Positions 36,558 through 45,475 of a stretch of DNA of 64,000 nt are shown here, one piece after another. Numbering within the stretch: the stretch's first letter is position 1; each line of letters starts with the position of its first letter. Under the pieces are notes generated by a model, which searched no databases, was not told the DNA's origin, and saw only the letters and a list, made by a program, of their open reading frames with translations. A program made the position numbers and the translations under genes. This DNA is from Vibrio splendidus (lineage in GTDB: Bacteria > Pseudomonadota > Gammaproteobacteria > Enterobacterales > Vibrionaceae): positions 360,665 through 424,664 of the forward strand of contig NZ_MCUN01000007.1 in the NCBI RefSeq assembly GCF_002873455.1, in the 5' to 3' direction.

Positions 36558-36604
36558 CTAGCTAATTGTATTAATGCAGCATGTCGTAAATTAACGCAAG
36601 TCCA

Positions 36605-37072
36605 CTACAGTCGGAACCGATGAATAATTTGGTTTGAACTACCACGCCAATCTAACATTGGATCCGCTTTGTCTTGTTCAAAGCGACCATCAATCAAGGT
36701 ATCAACGTATTCAAGTACTTGCTTCTGCTTTTCATCTAGTTCGTCGAGTTCGTAGCCAGTCCACATCCATATATCTTTATCTTCACATTCTGCGTTTACA
36801 CGCTGAACAAGCTTAAGCACTTCAGACACGTTTGCAGGATGTAGAGGGTCACCACCAGAAAGCGATAAACCACGACGTTTGATTCGCGGATCGTTGAGAT
36901 CAGCGATAATGCGGTCTTGCAGCTCTTGCGTAAACAAGTGCCCAGAATCCAACCTTTGCGTCGACTGGTTATAACACCCGCGACATTGGTGCACACAACC
37001 CGACACAAACAAAGTGCAGCGAGTACCTGGGCCATTTACAACGTCGATTGGGTGATATTGGTGATAATTCAT
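36605..37072 (-). CDS. nrdG: Anaerobic ribonucleotide reductase activating protein
   Basis: 155 residues. Radical SAM activase: Cys26, Cys30 and Cys33 in the CxxxCxxC motif (SGCVHQCRGCYN) hold the 4Fe-4S cluster, followed by LSLSGGDPLHPAN (the SAM-binding GGDP) and DTLIDGRFEQDK. It generates the glycyl radical on NrdD under anaerobiosis. About 210 bp separate it from nrdD, more than is usual for this pair, so it may have its own promoter or RNA processing as well as read-through. Confidence 0.95.
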   Translation of the reverse strand: MNYHQYHPIDVVNGPGTRCTLFVSGCVHQCRGCYNQSTQRLDSGHLFTQELQDRIIADLNDPRIKRRGLSLSGGDPLHPANVSEVLKLVQRVNAECEDKDIWMWTGYELDELDEKQKQVLEYVDTLIDGRFEQDKADPMLDWRGSSNQIIHRFRL

Positions 37073-37280
37073 AAGGCAGTATTGAAAACTCGTTATTGCT
37101 TAATATTTGATGCGAGAAATTGAAGTTTAATGCTCAGCTGTTGGAACTAGCTACTAACGTAAACTGAAACGAAAGAATTGATATCGACATAGCGCCGATA
37201 CCAATCTTATTTCTTGAAACGTAGCTTTTTTAAGTTAACTAGCTAAAGATCGCAGATCTTAACTAAGATCCTTCGTTAGA

Positions 37281-39404
37281 TTAAAGATGCTTCACGCGGC
37301 GTTTAACTTCTTCTTGTTTACCGAAGTTAAATGGTCGTGCATCTGGGCTACCAAGGTAACCACAAACACGGCGTGTTACCGATACTTTGGTTGAGTCATG
37401 GTTGCCACACTTAGGACACGTAAAGCCCTTACTTGTACAATCAAACTCTCCGTTGTAGCCACATTCGTAACACTCATCAATTGGTGTGTTGGTGCCGTAA
37501 TAAGGAACGCGTGTGTAGCTGTAATCCCATACGTTTTCTAGCGCTTCGATGTTCTTCTGCATGTTAGGGAATTCACCGTAACAGATGAAACCACCGCTAG
37601 AGATTTCAGGATAAGGCATCTCGAAATCGATCTTGTCGTATGGGTTCACTTTCTTCTGTACGTCTAAGTGGAAGCTGTTTGTATAGTAGCCACGGTCCGT
37701 TACACCATCAATCACACCAAACTCTTTGGTGTCTATGCTGCAGAAACGGCTGCATAGGTTTTCACTTGGTGTGCCATATAGGCTGAACGCATAACCTGTC
37801 TCTTTCGTCCAAGATTCCACTTCACGCTTCATGTACTCCACCAGCTCAAGTGCTTTAGTACGCATTTCGCCGTCGTCATACAGGTGAACGTCTGTGCCGT
37901 AAAGTGCTGTCATTGCTTCGTGGATACCAATGTAACCAAGAGAAACAGAAGCACGACCGTTCTTGAAGATATCGGCAATAGAGTCATCTGCTTTCAAACG
38001 AACGCCACATGCACCTTCCATATATAGGATTGGAGCAACACGCGCTTTCACGTTTTCTAGACGAGAAATACGAGTCTCTAATGCGCGACGAGCAAGCTTG
38101 AGTTTTTCATCAAGCAGTTCGTAGAACTTAGCCATATCTTGCTTCGCGTTAATCGCGATACGTGGCAAGTTAAGGCTAACAACACCTAAGTTGTTACGAC
38201 CTTCATGAATCAACTCACCGTTTTCTTTGTATGTATTCAAGAAGCTACGGCAGCCCATCGGCGTTTTAAATGACCCTGTCACTTCTACTACCTTGTCGTA
38301 GTTAAGAATGTCTGGGTACATACGCTTAGATGCACACTCAAGCGCTAGTTGCTTGATGTCGTAGTTTGGATCTTGCTTCTGATGGTTCAAACCATCTTTG
38401 ATTGCAAACACCAATTTAGGGAACACGGCTGTTTTACGGTTCTTACCCAAACCTGCAATGCGGTTTTTCAAGATAGATTGCTGGATCAGTTTTGAACCCC
38501 AGCTTTCGCCTAGACCAAAACCAAACGTAACGAATGGTGTTTGGCCATTAGCCGTGTGTAGTGTGTTTACTTCGTATTCCAAAGACTGGAATGCGTCGTA
38601 ACACTCTTTCTCTGTACGAGAGATAGCAAAAGCTTCTGGGCTGTGAATATCCCACTCTTTCGCTAGTGATAGGTGCTTCTCGTAACTCGCCATTACGTAA
38701 GGTTCTAGAACCTCGTCGATACGGTTAATCGTTGTACCGCCGTAAATGTGGCTCGCTACTTGTGCGATGATCTGTGCGGTTACCGCTGTCGCTGTGGAAA
38801 TAGACTTAGGTGTGTCGATTTCCGCGTTACCCATCTTAAAGCCATGCGTTAACATGCCTTTAAGATCGATAAGCATACAGTTAAACATTGGGAAGAACGG
38901 TGCGTAGTCTAAATCGTGATAGTGAATGTCACCACACTCGTGAGCTTGTACGATATCACGCGGCAAAATGTGAGTTTTTGCATAATGCTTAGCCACGATA
39001 CCCGCCAGCAAATCACGCTGAGTTGGGATAACTTTGCCATCTTTGTTGGCATTCTCATTGATCAGATCAACATTGCTTTCTTCGATCAGACCTTCGATCT
39101 CACGAGTTAAAGCGCTTTGCTTTTCACGTGCGATGTCGCGGTCATGACGATATTCAATGTAGGCACGAGCCAGAGACTTATAAGGCCCCTGCATTAGCTC
39201 GTTCTCGACCATGGTTTGAATTTCAGAGATATGAACTTCATCGTAGTCTTCGAGCTTCAACTCAACTGCTAATGCCACATTCAGAGCATAAATAGCAATT
39301 TCCTTATCGGCTTTGTCTGATGCTGCTTCCACTGCAGCTTGGATGCGATCTCTACTGAATGGAGCCCTTGAGCCATCACGCTTGATTACGATTGATTTCA
39401 CCAC
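37281..39404 (-). CDS. nrdD: Anaerobic (class III) ribonucleoside-triphosphate reductase
   Basis: 707 residues. N-terminal ATP-cone (VIKRDGSRAPFSRDRIQAAV) for allosteric control, then the ten-stranded barrel, the C-terminal zinc site CYECGYNGEFDC / CPKCGN, and the glycyl-radical loop RVCGYLGSPDARP with Gly682. It reduces NTPs to dNTPs without oxygen, using formate in the E. coli enzyme. Full length. A perfect FNR box and a NrdR-like box are upstream. Confidence 0.97.
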   Translation of the reverse strand: MVKSIVIKRDGSRAPFSRDRIQAAVEAASDKADKEIAIYALNVALAVELKLEDYDEVHISEIQTMVENELMQGPYKSLARAYIEYRHDRDIAREKQSALTREIEGLIEESNVDLINENANKDGKVIPTQRDLLAGIVAKHYAKTHILPRDIVQAHECGDIHYHDLDYAPFFPMFNCMLIDLKGMLTHGFKMGNAEIDTPKSISTATAVTAQIIAQVASHIYGGTTINRIDEVLEPYVMASYEKHLSLAKEWDIHSPEAFAISRTEKECYDAFQSLEYEVNTLHTANGQTPFVTFGFGLGESWGSKLIQQSILKNRIAGLGKNRKTAVFPKLVFAIKDGLNHQKQDPNYDIKQLALECASKRMYPDILNYDKVVEVTGSFKTPMGCRSFLNTYKENGELIHEGRNNLGVVSLNLPRIAINAKQDMAKFYELLDEKLKLARRALETRISRLENVKARVAPILYMEGACGVRLKADDSIADIFKNGRASVSLGYIGIHEAMTALYGTDVHLYDDGEMRTKALELVEYMKREVESWTKETGYAFSLYGTPSENLCSRFCSIDTKEFGVIDGVTDRGYYTNSFHLDVQKKVNPYDKIDFEMPYPEISSGGFICYGEFPNMQKNIEALENVWDYSYTRVPYYGTNTPIDECYECGYNGEFDCTSKGFTCPKCGNHDSTKVSVTRRVCGYLGSPDARPFNFGKQEEVKRRVKHL

Positions 39405-39474
39405 TTCTCCTTACTCTTGAGGTATTCACAGACTTATCCACAAACACACTATAGAGCGATTTATCGTTTAACTA

Positions 39475-39490
39475 ACACTAGATATTGTGG
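39475..39490 (-). promoter_or_regulatory. Candidate NrdR box upstream of nrdD
   Basis: ACACTAGATATTGTGG resembles the NrdR consensus (ACAC-TATA-core-GTGT). It would overlap the transcription start predicted from the FNR box geometry. A weaker partial match (ACACTATAG) begins at 39446; NrdR boxes usually occur in pairs. Confidence 0.5.
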
Positions 39491-39521
39491 CGTATTTAAC
39501 GAGAACCACCAACATTGAGTA

Positions 39522-39535
39522 TTGATTTGGATCAA
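39522..39535 (-). promoter_or_regulatory. FNR box upstream of nrdD
   Basis: TTGATTTGGATCAA, a perfect TTGAT-N4-ATCAA. On the minus strand a TAAATA -10-like element (39493-39498) is centred 33 bp downstream, close to class II activation. Confidence 0.8.
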
Positions 39536-39702
39536 TAAAATAGGCACGCCGAACAAGATAAATCCAATATTATTACGTGAGATCTCAAGTCGAAAAGAAA
39601 CAATGTAACAATAAAAAAACTGCTAAAAAGAGTTGAATTTTCGGTAAGTGTTGTAGGATAACGGCTCAACTATATTGCACACCAAAATTAGGGATATTTG
39701 GG

Positions 39703-40578
39703 ATGAAACGACTTCAAAACTGGATAATGTTAGGTTGCTTACTCAGTAGCCAGACATTTGCTGAACCTTTGACCATATCCAGTTGGAATATCGAATGGTT
39801 ATCAACCAACGAGGCTGTGAATAAGTTTTCTGCCCAACGTGATCAAGCGGATTTCGACAAACTTGAAGAATACTTTCAATCCTTAGATGCGGATGTGGTC
39901 GCCTTTCAAGAAGTCGACGACGTCAATGCCATTCAGCGCATCGCTGGCGATCAATACAAGATATTGATGTCTGACCGGGCATTACCAGAAAACAGTAACC
40001 ATCAGTTCAAAGAAGTGAATCAATACACAGGGTTCGCGGTTCGTAAAGGAATCACATTCACTGACTACGCTGACTTTCCTCTAGAAACGAGCACCAACAG
40101 CAAGCTTAGGTTTGCCAGCTATGTGGTTGTAGAAACGGATGCAGAGCCAATTCACATATTGTCGGTGCATTTAAAGGCGGGCTGCAGTGGCGCGTACAAA
40201 TCAAACCGCAACTGTTCAAGGCTCAAAGACCAAGCTAAACAATTGAATAAGTGGATACAGCAGAGAGAGCGTAAAGGCGAAGACTACGCAATTCTGGGCG
40301 ACTTTAACCACAACCTTGCTTATTCAAGAGATTGGATGTGGAAAGATATGACGCAAAATACCGATGCTCAGTTGGCAACAAGAAAAACTCGAGCAGATTG
40401 TAAAGTACGCTCAAACCGCAACAATCACCGTACACATCAATTTCGTTCGGTCATTGACCATATTGTGGTGAGCGAGTCCTTAGATGCTACTCCTGCGAAA
40501 CAAAAGGTATTTGAAACCCAAGATGTGCTGGACTACATACTCAGCGACCACTGCCCAGTTTCAACGACTATTAAATAG
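39703..40578 (+). CDS. Exported endonuclease/exonuclease/phosphatase-family protein
   Basis: 291 residues with a signal peptide (LGCLLSSQTFA) and an EEP (DNase I-like) fold: SSWNIEWLS at the start, VVAFQEVDDVN (metal Glu), HILSVHLKAGCSG (His), YAILGDFNHN (Asp/Asn) and the terminal SDHCPVS (Asp-His pair). These are the catalytic residues of metal-dependent phosphodiesterases. The substrate may be extracellular DNA, nucleotides or phospholipids; a phosphohydrolase role is sure, the substrate is not. The extra Cys pairs (CSGAYKSNRNCS) fit an exported protein. Divergent from nrdD. Confidence 0.85.
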   Translation: MKRLQNWIMLGCLLSSQTFAEPLTISSWNIEWLSTNEAVNKFSAQRDQADFDKLEEYFQSLDADVVAFQEVDDVNAIQRIAGDQYKILMSDRALPENSNHQFKEVNQYTGFAVRKGITFTDYADFPLETSTNSKLRFASYVVVETDAEPIHILSVHLKAGCSGAYKSNRNCSRLKDQAKQLNKWIQQRERKGEDYAILGDFNHNLAYSRDWMWKDMTQNTDAQLATRKTRADCKVRSNRNNHRTHQFRSVIDHIVVSESLDATPAKQKVFETQDVLDYILSDHCPVSTTIK

Positions 40579-40594
40579 TAGATAGAGATGTAAA

Positions 40595-40635
40595 AAGAGG
40601 CTGACTGGCTTTTTACTTAAAGCGAGTCAACCTCT
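40595..40635 (+). terminator. Weak hairpin after the EEP gene
   Basis: AGAGGCTGACT / AGTCAACCTCT with one mismatch and a long loop; no clean T run. Confidence 0.4.
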
Positions 40636-40694
40636 CTGTTTGGCAACTTCAGAGCGAGTCATCTCAGCCCATGCAATAAATGATAGGTATACTG

Positions 40695-41126
40695 CTACCC
40701 GATCTTGTTTGCACGACCCGCTAGCCACGTCCCAAGCAACATGCTCACTATAAACAGCCACACTGTTGGATTACCACCACTTAGGCTGGTTACTGCAGGT
40801 CCCGGGCAAAAACCTGCAATCCCCCAACCTAAGCCAAACGCTGTTGAACCTAGAATCAGCTTTCTATCTATAAGCGGATTATTACTGTTGTCTAATGACT
40901 CACCATTGATGGCTTTAGCGCGCTTTTTAATGACTAGATGATAAAACGGAGCAAACACCAATAACGCACCACCCATGACGAACGCCAAGCTAATGTCCCA
41001 ATCACCCGTAAGATCTAAGAATCCAAGTACCTTCTTAGGATCAACCATGCCTGAAATGATCATACCTGAACCAAAAAGAAGGCCCGCGAGCAATCCGATA
41101 ACGATAGTAAACGAAGAGTTTTTCAT
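40695..41126 (-). CDS. YeeE/YedE-type sulfur transporter, second half (DUF6691-like)
   Basis: 143 residues, four membrane helices, with the YeeE/YedE motif GWGIAGFCPGPAVTSL carrying the conserved Cys thought to pass a sulfur species. N-terminal GLLFGSGMIISGMVDPKKVLGFLD is typical of the DUF6691 half. It starts on the last base of the previous gene's stop (TAATG), so the two half-transporters are made together. In other bacteria such pairs (PmpAB) work with BigR-type sulfide regulation and sulfur dioxygenases; neither is next to this pair. Confidence 0.85.
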   Translation of the reverse strand: MKNSSFTIVIGLLAGLLFGSGMIISGMVDPKKVLGFLDLTGDWDISLAFVMGGALLVFAPFYHLVIKKRAKAINGESLDNSNNPLIDRKLILGSTAFGLGWGIAGFCPGPAVTSLSGGNPTVWLFIVSMLLGTWLAGRANKIG

Positions 41127-41605
41127 TATGCCCCCAAGCCAATCAGATTCTTAACCAACACTGTTGCCATTGCCACCCCCATAAATACACAGGTTGCGAC
41201 AATTGAACGTTTAGACAAACGTGCCATGCCCACAATGCCATGACCGCTAGTACAGCCATTCGCCATTTTCGTACCGAAGCCCACCAAAAGTCCGGCTATG
41301 ATAATGACTGCTAAGTTAATCTCTTCTAATTGGGGAAGTTGATATCCAGTCGGAATCAACAACCAACCGCTCGCAACCATTCCGACAACAAAAGCAAGCC
41401 GCCAATGTTTTTCGGTTTTCTCAATGTTGGCGTCCGAGCCGGATTCAGATCCTAATTCTAATCTTTTGTTCTTTCTAGACGGTAATAAGCGGCTAACGAT
41501 CCCGCTGATCCCCGCAACTCGCCCGATCCCCAACATCAGAATAATCGCCGACGCGCCTAGCAACATGCCCCCGAAAAATGCATCCCAAGGTATTAAACTC
41601 ATCAT
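41126..41605 (-). CDS. YeeE/YedE-type sulfur transporter, first half
   Basis: 159 residues, five or so membrane helices, with GGMLLGASAIILMLGIGRVAGISG at the start and the second conserved Cys in GTKMANGCTSGHGIVGMARLS. The longer bacterial YeeE protein (TsuA-like thiosulfate transporter) is a fusion of both halves. The ATG has AGGAGAGG upstream. First gene of the pair, directly behind three evenly spaced ATTAG-N6-CTAAT palindromes. Confidence 0.87.
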   Translation of the reverse strand: MMSLIPWDAFFGGMLLGASAIILMLGIGRVAGISGIVSRLLPSRKNKRLELGSESGSDANIEKTEKHWRLAFVVGMVASGWLLIPTGYQLPQLEEINLAVIIIAGLLVGFGTKMANGCTSGHGIVGMARLSKRSIVATCVFMGVAMATVLVKNLIGLGA

Positions 41606-41652
41606 CGACCTCTCCTGTCCGCAAACTTAAATTTAACCCGCTACAGATTTAA

Positions 41653-41716
41653 ATTAGATCTTGCTAATAAATATAGATTAGATTTTACTAATAAATATAA
41701 ATTAGTCAATGCTAAT
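41653..41716 (-). promoter_or_regulatory. Three ATTAG-N6-CTAAT operators at 24-bp spacing
   Basis: Perfect palindromes at 41653-41668, 41677-41692 and 41701-41716, exactly 24 bp apart, within an AT-rich promoter of the sulfur transporter pair. They resemble the operators of ArsR-type sulfide sensors (BigR/SqrR/YgaV group). No regulator gene is adjacent. Confidence 0.75.
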
Positions 41717-41770
41717 ATAATGCCGTTATGTTTCGGTTTTTAAGTCTGGAATCACAAGAGCTTGCCATAT

Positions 41771-41801
41771 AAAAAAGCCCCTAGGCGTTAACCTAAGGGC
41801 T
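41771..41801 (-). terminator. Terminator after the glycosyltransferase gene
   Basis: On the minus strand AGCCCTTAGG / CCTAGGGGCT followed by TTTTTT. Confidence 0.85.
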
Positions 41802-41833
41802 CATGATTTATTCTGTCCTTTCAAAAAGAACAG

Positions 41834-43066
41834 TTATTTGATCTTGTTCTTCTCAGCAATCCACTGCGACATGTACTTGGTGCTCGCCATACTGTGGTGC
41901 TTAAGCATCGAGCCAAAGAAGTTATCCAATCGGTGAGATTCAAGTTCAGAATTTAGCGTAATCAATCGCTCGATCAATTTGTCACCCAGTTGATTCTGTT
42001 CATAGTGTGCTTCAAGAATTGAATGACATTGGATCTGTGCCTTAAGCCACTTCTCTTCATCTTTATAGAGAGCAACAGCTTGTTCAACAAACTCGTCAAT
42101 ATCATCAGAAACTGCACCAGGCCACTGCAAATCGCCTTGCGGTAACATGCCTTCGCTACCAATTTCACTGGTCACATTTGGAGTTTGCAGCTTCATGGCA
42201 TCAAGCAACTTGCCTTTAATGCCCGCGCCAAAACGCAGTGGCGCCACACACACACGTGCCTGTTCCATCACTTCTTGAGCGTCTTTCGCCCAGCCTTTGA
42301 TATGGAAGCCGGTTTTAGGGTTGTGTAATGCCGTCGCTTTTGGCGGCGGATACGATCCATAAATATGAAGTTCAGACTCAGGGAGCTGCTTACGGATCTT
42401 CGGCCAAATCTTTTGAAGTTGAAGTACTGCGTCCCAGTTCGGTGCGTGTCTAAAGTTACCTATCGTCATGAAATGCTTGCGTTCTTCAAAACTCTTAGTG
42501 CTTTCAGGAAGCGTATTAAGATCAACCATGAACGGTAGATGATGAAGCAGTTTCGGATCGATATTGAATTCAGATTGCAGTAGCTCCATCTCATGGCTAG
42601 AAATGATCAACGAAAGATCACAGCGTAGAATCGCGGCAATTTCACGTTTAGCCAAGTCACTGTACAAGTGTACTTTGGTAAGCTCTGTCTCTTTCTTAAC
42701 CGCTTCGTGTCGAGCATTACGTAGGAACTGCAAATCTTCAGTATCCAACAGCTTAAAGGCATTCGGGCAGACCTTTTCCACGCGCCAACCAAACTGCTCT
42801 TCCATCATGAAACGGTCGAACATCACGACATCGGGTTGAAATTCTTCGATGTACTGGTCAAAACTATCGCAATTCAACTGTATGGATTGGCTTGTGATGC
42901 CCTCTTCAGAGAGATTGATCATGTGCTCGGTTTCTTGAGCTGGCGTTGCAAATTCAACTGACCAGCCTTGCCTCTTGAACAGACGTAAAAGAGACATCAT
43001 ATGGCTGCCTGCCGCCGATGAATTCGGTTCTGGCCAAACGTAGCCAATTGCTAAAACTTTCTTCAA
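41834..43066 (-). CDS. Glycosyltransferase (GT4/GT1-like, GT-B fold)
   Basis: 410 residues with a TTG start 6 nt after AGGAAG. N-terminal donor/acceptor region KVLAIGYVWPEPNSSAAGSHMMSLLRLF, middle FMTIGNFRHAPNWDAV, and the GT-B nucleotide-sugar site GFHIKGWAKDAQEVMEQARVCVAPLRFGAGIKGKLLDAM (E-x7-E-like). Glycosyl transfer to a surface polymer or small molecule; acceptor unknown. It is not in a visible polysaccharide cluster, so its partner pathway is unclear. About 95 bp downstream of the GNAT gene, which may form a unit with it. Confidence 0.8.
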   Translation of the reverse strand: MKKVLAIGYVWPEPNSSAAGSHMMSLLRLFKRQGWSVEFATPAQETEHMINLSEEGITSQSIQLNCDSFDQYIEEFQPDVVMFDRFMMEEQFGWRVEKVCPNAFKLLDTEDLQFLRNARHEAVKKETELTKVHLYSDLAKREIAAILRCDLSLIISSHEMELLQSEFNIDPKLLHHLPFMVDLNTLPESTKSFEERKHFMTIGNFRHAPNWDAVLQLQKIWPKIRKQLPESELHIYGSYPPPKATALHNPKTGFHIKGWAKDAQEVMEQARVCVAPLRFGAGIKGKLLDAMKLQTPNVTSEIGSEGMLPQGDLQWPGAVSDDIDEFVEQAVALYKDEEKWLKAQIQCHSILEAHYEQNQLGDKLIERLITLNSELESHRLDNFFGSMLKHHSMASTKYMSQWIAEKNKIK

Positions 43067-43160
43067 AACACTTCCTAAGAAATAACAAAAGGGACTGGAT
43101 TAGTCCCTAATTAAACGTTTATCGATGATGGTCGGTTTGTATCGCTGATTATAATTGGTT

Positions 43161-43658
43161 CTAAGAACTCAGCGACCAGATTCGCTCACCCACATTGCGA
43201 GCGATCATCAGCACTTCATCCGCAGAGTACAGGTTTGAAATCGTGGTTTCGACTTCAGCGCCTAATGTCGACTGATACAGTTTTTGTGCAAAATTGTCTG
43301 CTCTGGTGGTAACCAGAACATGCTTTAGTGTCGAGCCTTGTTGCGCCAAATGATGTTTTACCTGCGGTAAAGAATTTAGAATCAGCTTCTTGCCCAATCC
43401 TTGACCTTGAGCGCTGGGCAACACAGCGAGTTGTTCCAATTCCAATACCGCTTCCGGTCTAAAGCCACTTTTCTGAACCCAAACAATGTAGCCAACAATT
43501 TCACCTTCGCTTTCAGCAACAAAGTTAAGAAAGCGTGGTGAAGCGCTTAAGTTACATTGTAACCACTCACGCGAATGTTGCTGTCGAACAAAGGCTGTTT
43601 GGTGAACTAAAGCCGCCCCATCGAGGTCGGCTTTCGTCATAAGGCGCACTTTACTCAT
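43161..43658 (-). CDS. GNAT-family N-acetyltransferase
   Basis: 165 residues with the GNAT core: VRLMTKADLDGAALVH, FVAESEGEIVGYIVW, LEQLAVLPSAQGQGLGKKLI (the R/Q-x-x-G-x-G/A acetyl-CoA loop as QGQGLG) and a late VTTRADNFAQKLYQSTLGAE. Acetyl acceptor unknown. It is 19 bp after fabH on the same strand and may be co-transcribed with it. Confidence 0.82.
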   Translation of the reverse strand: MSKVRLMTKADLDGAALVHQTAFVRQQHSREWLQCNLSASPRFLNFVAESEGEIVGYIVWVQKSGFRPEAVLELEQLAVLPSAQGQGLGKKLILNSLPQVKHHLAQQGSTLKHVLVTTRADNFAQKLYQSTLGAEVETTISNLYSADEVLMIARNVGERIWSLSS

Positions 43659-43677
43659 AACACGTCACTCACTAGCG

Positions 43678-44778
43678 TTATTCAGTCACTGAGTTTGGGT
43701 GCGTTTTACAGTGTAAAATGGCTCTTTCTAGAAGCTCTAAAGCAGATTTATCAGTTTCTGGAAGCTTAGCATCCGATTGACCTAGCGGTTCAACGCGGCT
43801 ACCCCATTTAATATGGCCAGCACCCCAAGTTAAACCCGCACCAAATGCCGCAACAAGAATGTTGTCGTTAGGTTTGACGAAACCTTGCTCTAGCGACTCA
43901 CACAATGCGATTGGCACAGTTGCAGCCGATGTGTTGCCGTAGTTTTGAATATTAACAAACGCTTTCTCGCGATCGATACCCGCCATATCACACAGGGTTT
44001 GAATGATTCGGATGTTTGCTTGGTGTGGAATCACTACGTCGATATTATCCGTTGAGATACCTGTGCGGCTCAATACTGTATGTGCTGCAGCACCCATGCC
44101 TTTGACAGCACGCTTAAAGATCTCTTTACCAACGAAATCGAAGTCCCAGTAGCCGTTATCAGCGGCGAAGCGGTCCATAGAAGTACCGAACTTTGGTACC
44201 GCTAAAATGTCACGACCTTTAGCATCACAACCGATTTGAGCCTCTTGCAAGCCAACTTGTTCTTCAGTGCGAGACAGAACCACTGCGCCAGCGCCGTCAC
44301 CGAAAAGTACGGCAGTATCACGCTTAGTCCAATCAATGAAGAATGACAGACGCTCTGCACCCACAACGATAGCATTGCGGTAGTTACCCGCTTGAATCAG
44401 TCGAGTCGCCGTTTCAACACCGTAAATGAAGCCAGTACACGCTGCATTAAGGTCAAAAGCCGCTGCGCTCTTAATGCCTAGGTTCTGTTGAACCTTAGAT
44501 GCTGTGTTTGGGATAAGGGAGTCTGGGCTGCACGTCGCGATGATTATAATATCGATATCGTCAGCTGTCAGGCCAGCACATGCCATCGCATGCTGTGCAG
44601 CGACTGTTGCCAGCTCAGAGGTATTAACATGACTGATACGACGATTCTCGATGCCCGTACGGGTACGAATCCACTCGTCTGAGGTATCAATGAAAGTGCT
44701 TAGATCATCGTTTGATAGTACAGCTGGTGGCAGACACTTTCCCCAGCCCGTAACCTCGGCGTAAAATTTTGTCATCAT
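43678..44778 (-). CDS. fabH: 3-oxoacyl-ACP synthase III (FabH2)
   Basis: 366 residues. Catalyses the first condensation in fatty-acid synthesis, acetyl- or acyl-CoA with malonyl-ACP. Catalytic triad: Cys114 ([11 protein letters not shown]), His252 (IPHQANIRI) and Asn282 (QNYGNTSAA). About 40-50 residues longer than E. coli FabH, the extra part being a C-terminal tail after HIKWGSR ([20 protein letters not shown]). V. cholerae likewise has a second FabH on chromosome II, next to trxC; such enzymes can use longer acyl-CoA primers from external fatty acids. Divergent from trxC with a shared 18-bp palindrome. Confidence 0.9.
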   Translation of the reverse strand: MMTKFYAEVTGWGKCLPPAVLSNDDLSTFIDTSDEWIRTRTGIENRRISHVNTSELATVAAQHAMACAGLTADDIDIIIIATCSPDSLIPNTASKVQQNLGIKSAAAFDLNAACTGFIYGVETATRLIQAGNYRNAIVVGAERLSFFIDWTKRDTAVLFGDGAGAVVLSRTEEQVGLQEAQIGCDAKGRDILAVPKFGTSMDRFAADNGYWDFDFVGKEIFKRAVKGMGAAAHTVLSRTGISTDNIDVVIPHQANIRIIQTLCDMAGIDREKAFVNIQNYGNTSAATVPIALCESLEQGFVKPNDNILVAAFGAGLTWGAGHIKWGSRVEPLGQSDAKLPETDKSALELLERAILHCKTHPNSVTE

Positions 44779-44846
44779 TTACCTATTTATTGTTTGTTTT
44801 TATTTAAGTATCGTATTCTAGTTTTAAACAGTATAAGCGTTCCGGG

Positions 44847-44864
44847 CGTGATTCGTAAATCACG
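44847..44864. promoter_or_regulatory. 18-bp palindrome between fabH2 and trxC
   Basis: CGTGATT-CGTA-AATCACG, perfect 7-bp arms, in the divergent promoter region. Likely an operator; the protein is not identified. Confidence 0.5.
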
Positions 44865-44897
44865 TTAGACTCGGAGCTACAATAAAAAGAGAAAGTT

Positions 44898-45332
44898 ATG
44901 TCTACATTCAACACACGTTGCCCTTCTTGTAATGGGGTAAACCGAGTACCTTCAGAAAGAATTTCAGAAAGCCCTGCTTGTGGTAAATGCAAAGAAGCAT
45001 TACTTGATGGCGCACCGATAGAGGGAACGTCACTTAATTTCCAAACTATATTGAACAGTTCACAACCTGTAGTTGTTGATTTTTGGGCGACATGGTGTAA
45101 CCCATGTGTAGGCTTTACGCCTGTGTTCAGTGACGTTGCAAAAGAGCGTTCTGGAGATGTTCGATTCGTCAAGATTGATACTGAAGCTCAACAACAGCTT
45201 GCAGCAATGTATCAAATCAGAAGTATTCCGACGGTGATGGTCTTTAAAGACGGTAAACGTGTCGATACGATTAACGGTGCACTACCAAAAGGTCAATTTG
45301 ATCAGTGGCTTAATCAAGCTCTAACCAAGTAA
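44898..45332 (+). CDS. trxC: Thioredoxin 2 (zinc-binding)
   Basis: 144 residues. Zinc site Cys8, Cys11, Cys28 and Cys31 (RCPSC and ACGKC) and a thioredoxin fold (VVVDFWATWCNPCVGFTP, IRSIPTVMVFKDG with the cis-Pro). TrxC reduces disulfides in the cytoplasm under oxidative stress. The active site is WCNPC instead of the usual WCGPC. It stands alone; the downstream hairpin has its T run on the opposite strand. Confidence 0.94.
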   Translation: MSTFNTRCPSCNGVNRVPSERISESPACGKCKEALLDGAPIEGTSLNFQTILNSSQPVVVDFWATWCNPCVGFTPVFSDVAKERSGDVRFVKIDTEAQQQLAAMYQIRSIPTVMVFKDGKRVDTINGALPKGQFDQWLNQALTK

Positions 45333-45397
45333 CCCTATTGTTTTAGCTATTGATTAAGCGATTGAATTAGCTTTTGCTTTATTCTAAGTAAACACAC

Positions 45398-45442
45398 AAA
45401 AATAGGTTAGAGAGCCTTATCAAACTAAGACTCCCTAACCTA
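45398..45442 (-). terminator. Terminator of the GMC/acyl-CoA ligase operon
   Basis: Long hairpin with TAGGTTAG / CTAACCTA outer arms and further paired GAG/CTC and CTTA/TAAG; on the minus strand it is followed by TTTTT. Confidence 0.75.
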
Positions 45443-45475
45443 CTGTAAATCAATCAGTTATATCTGCTTTTTTAA

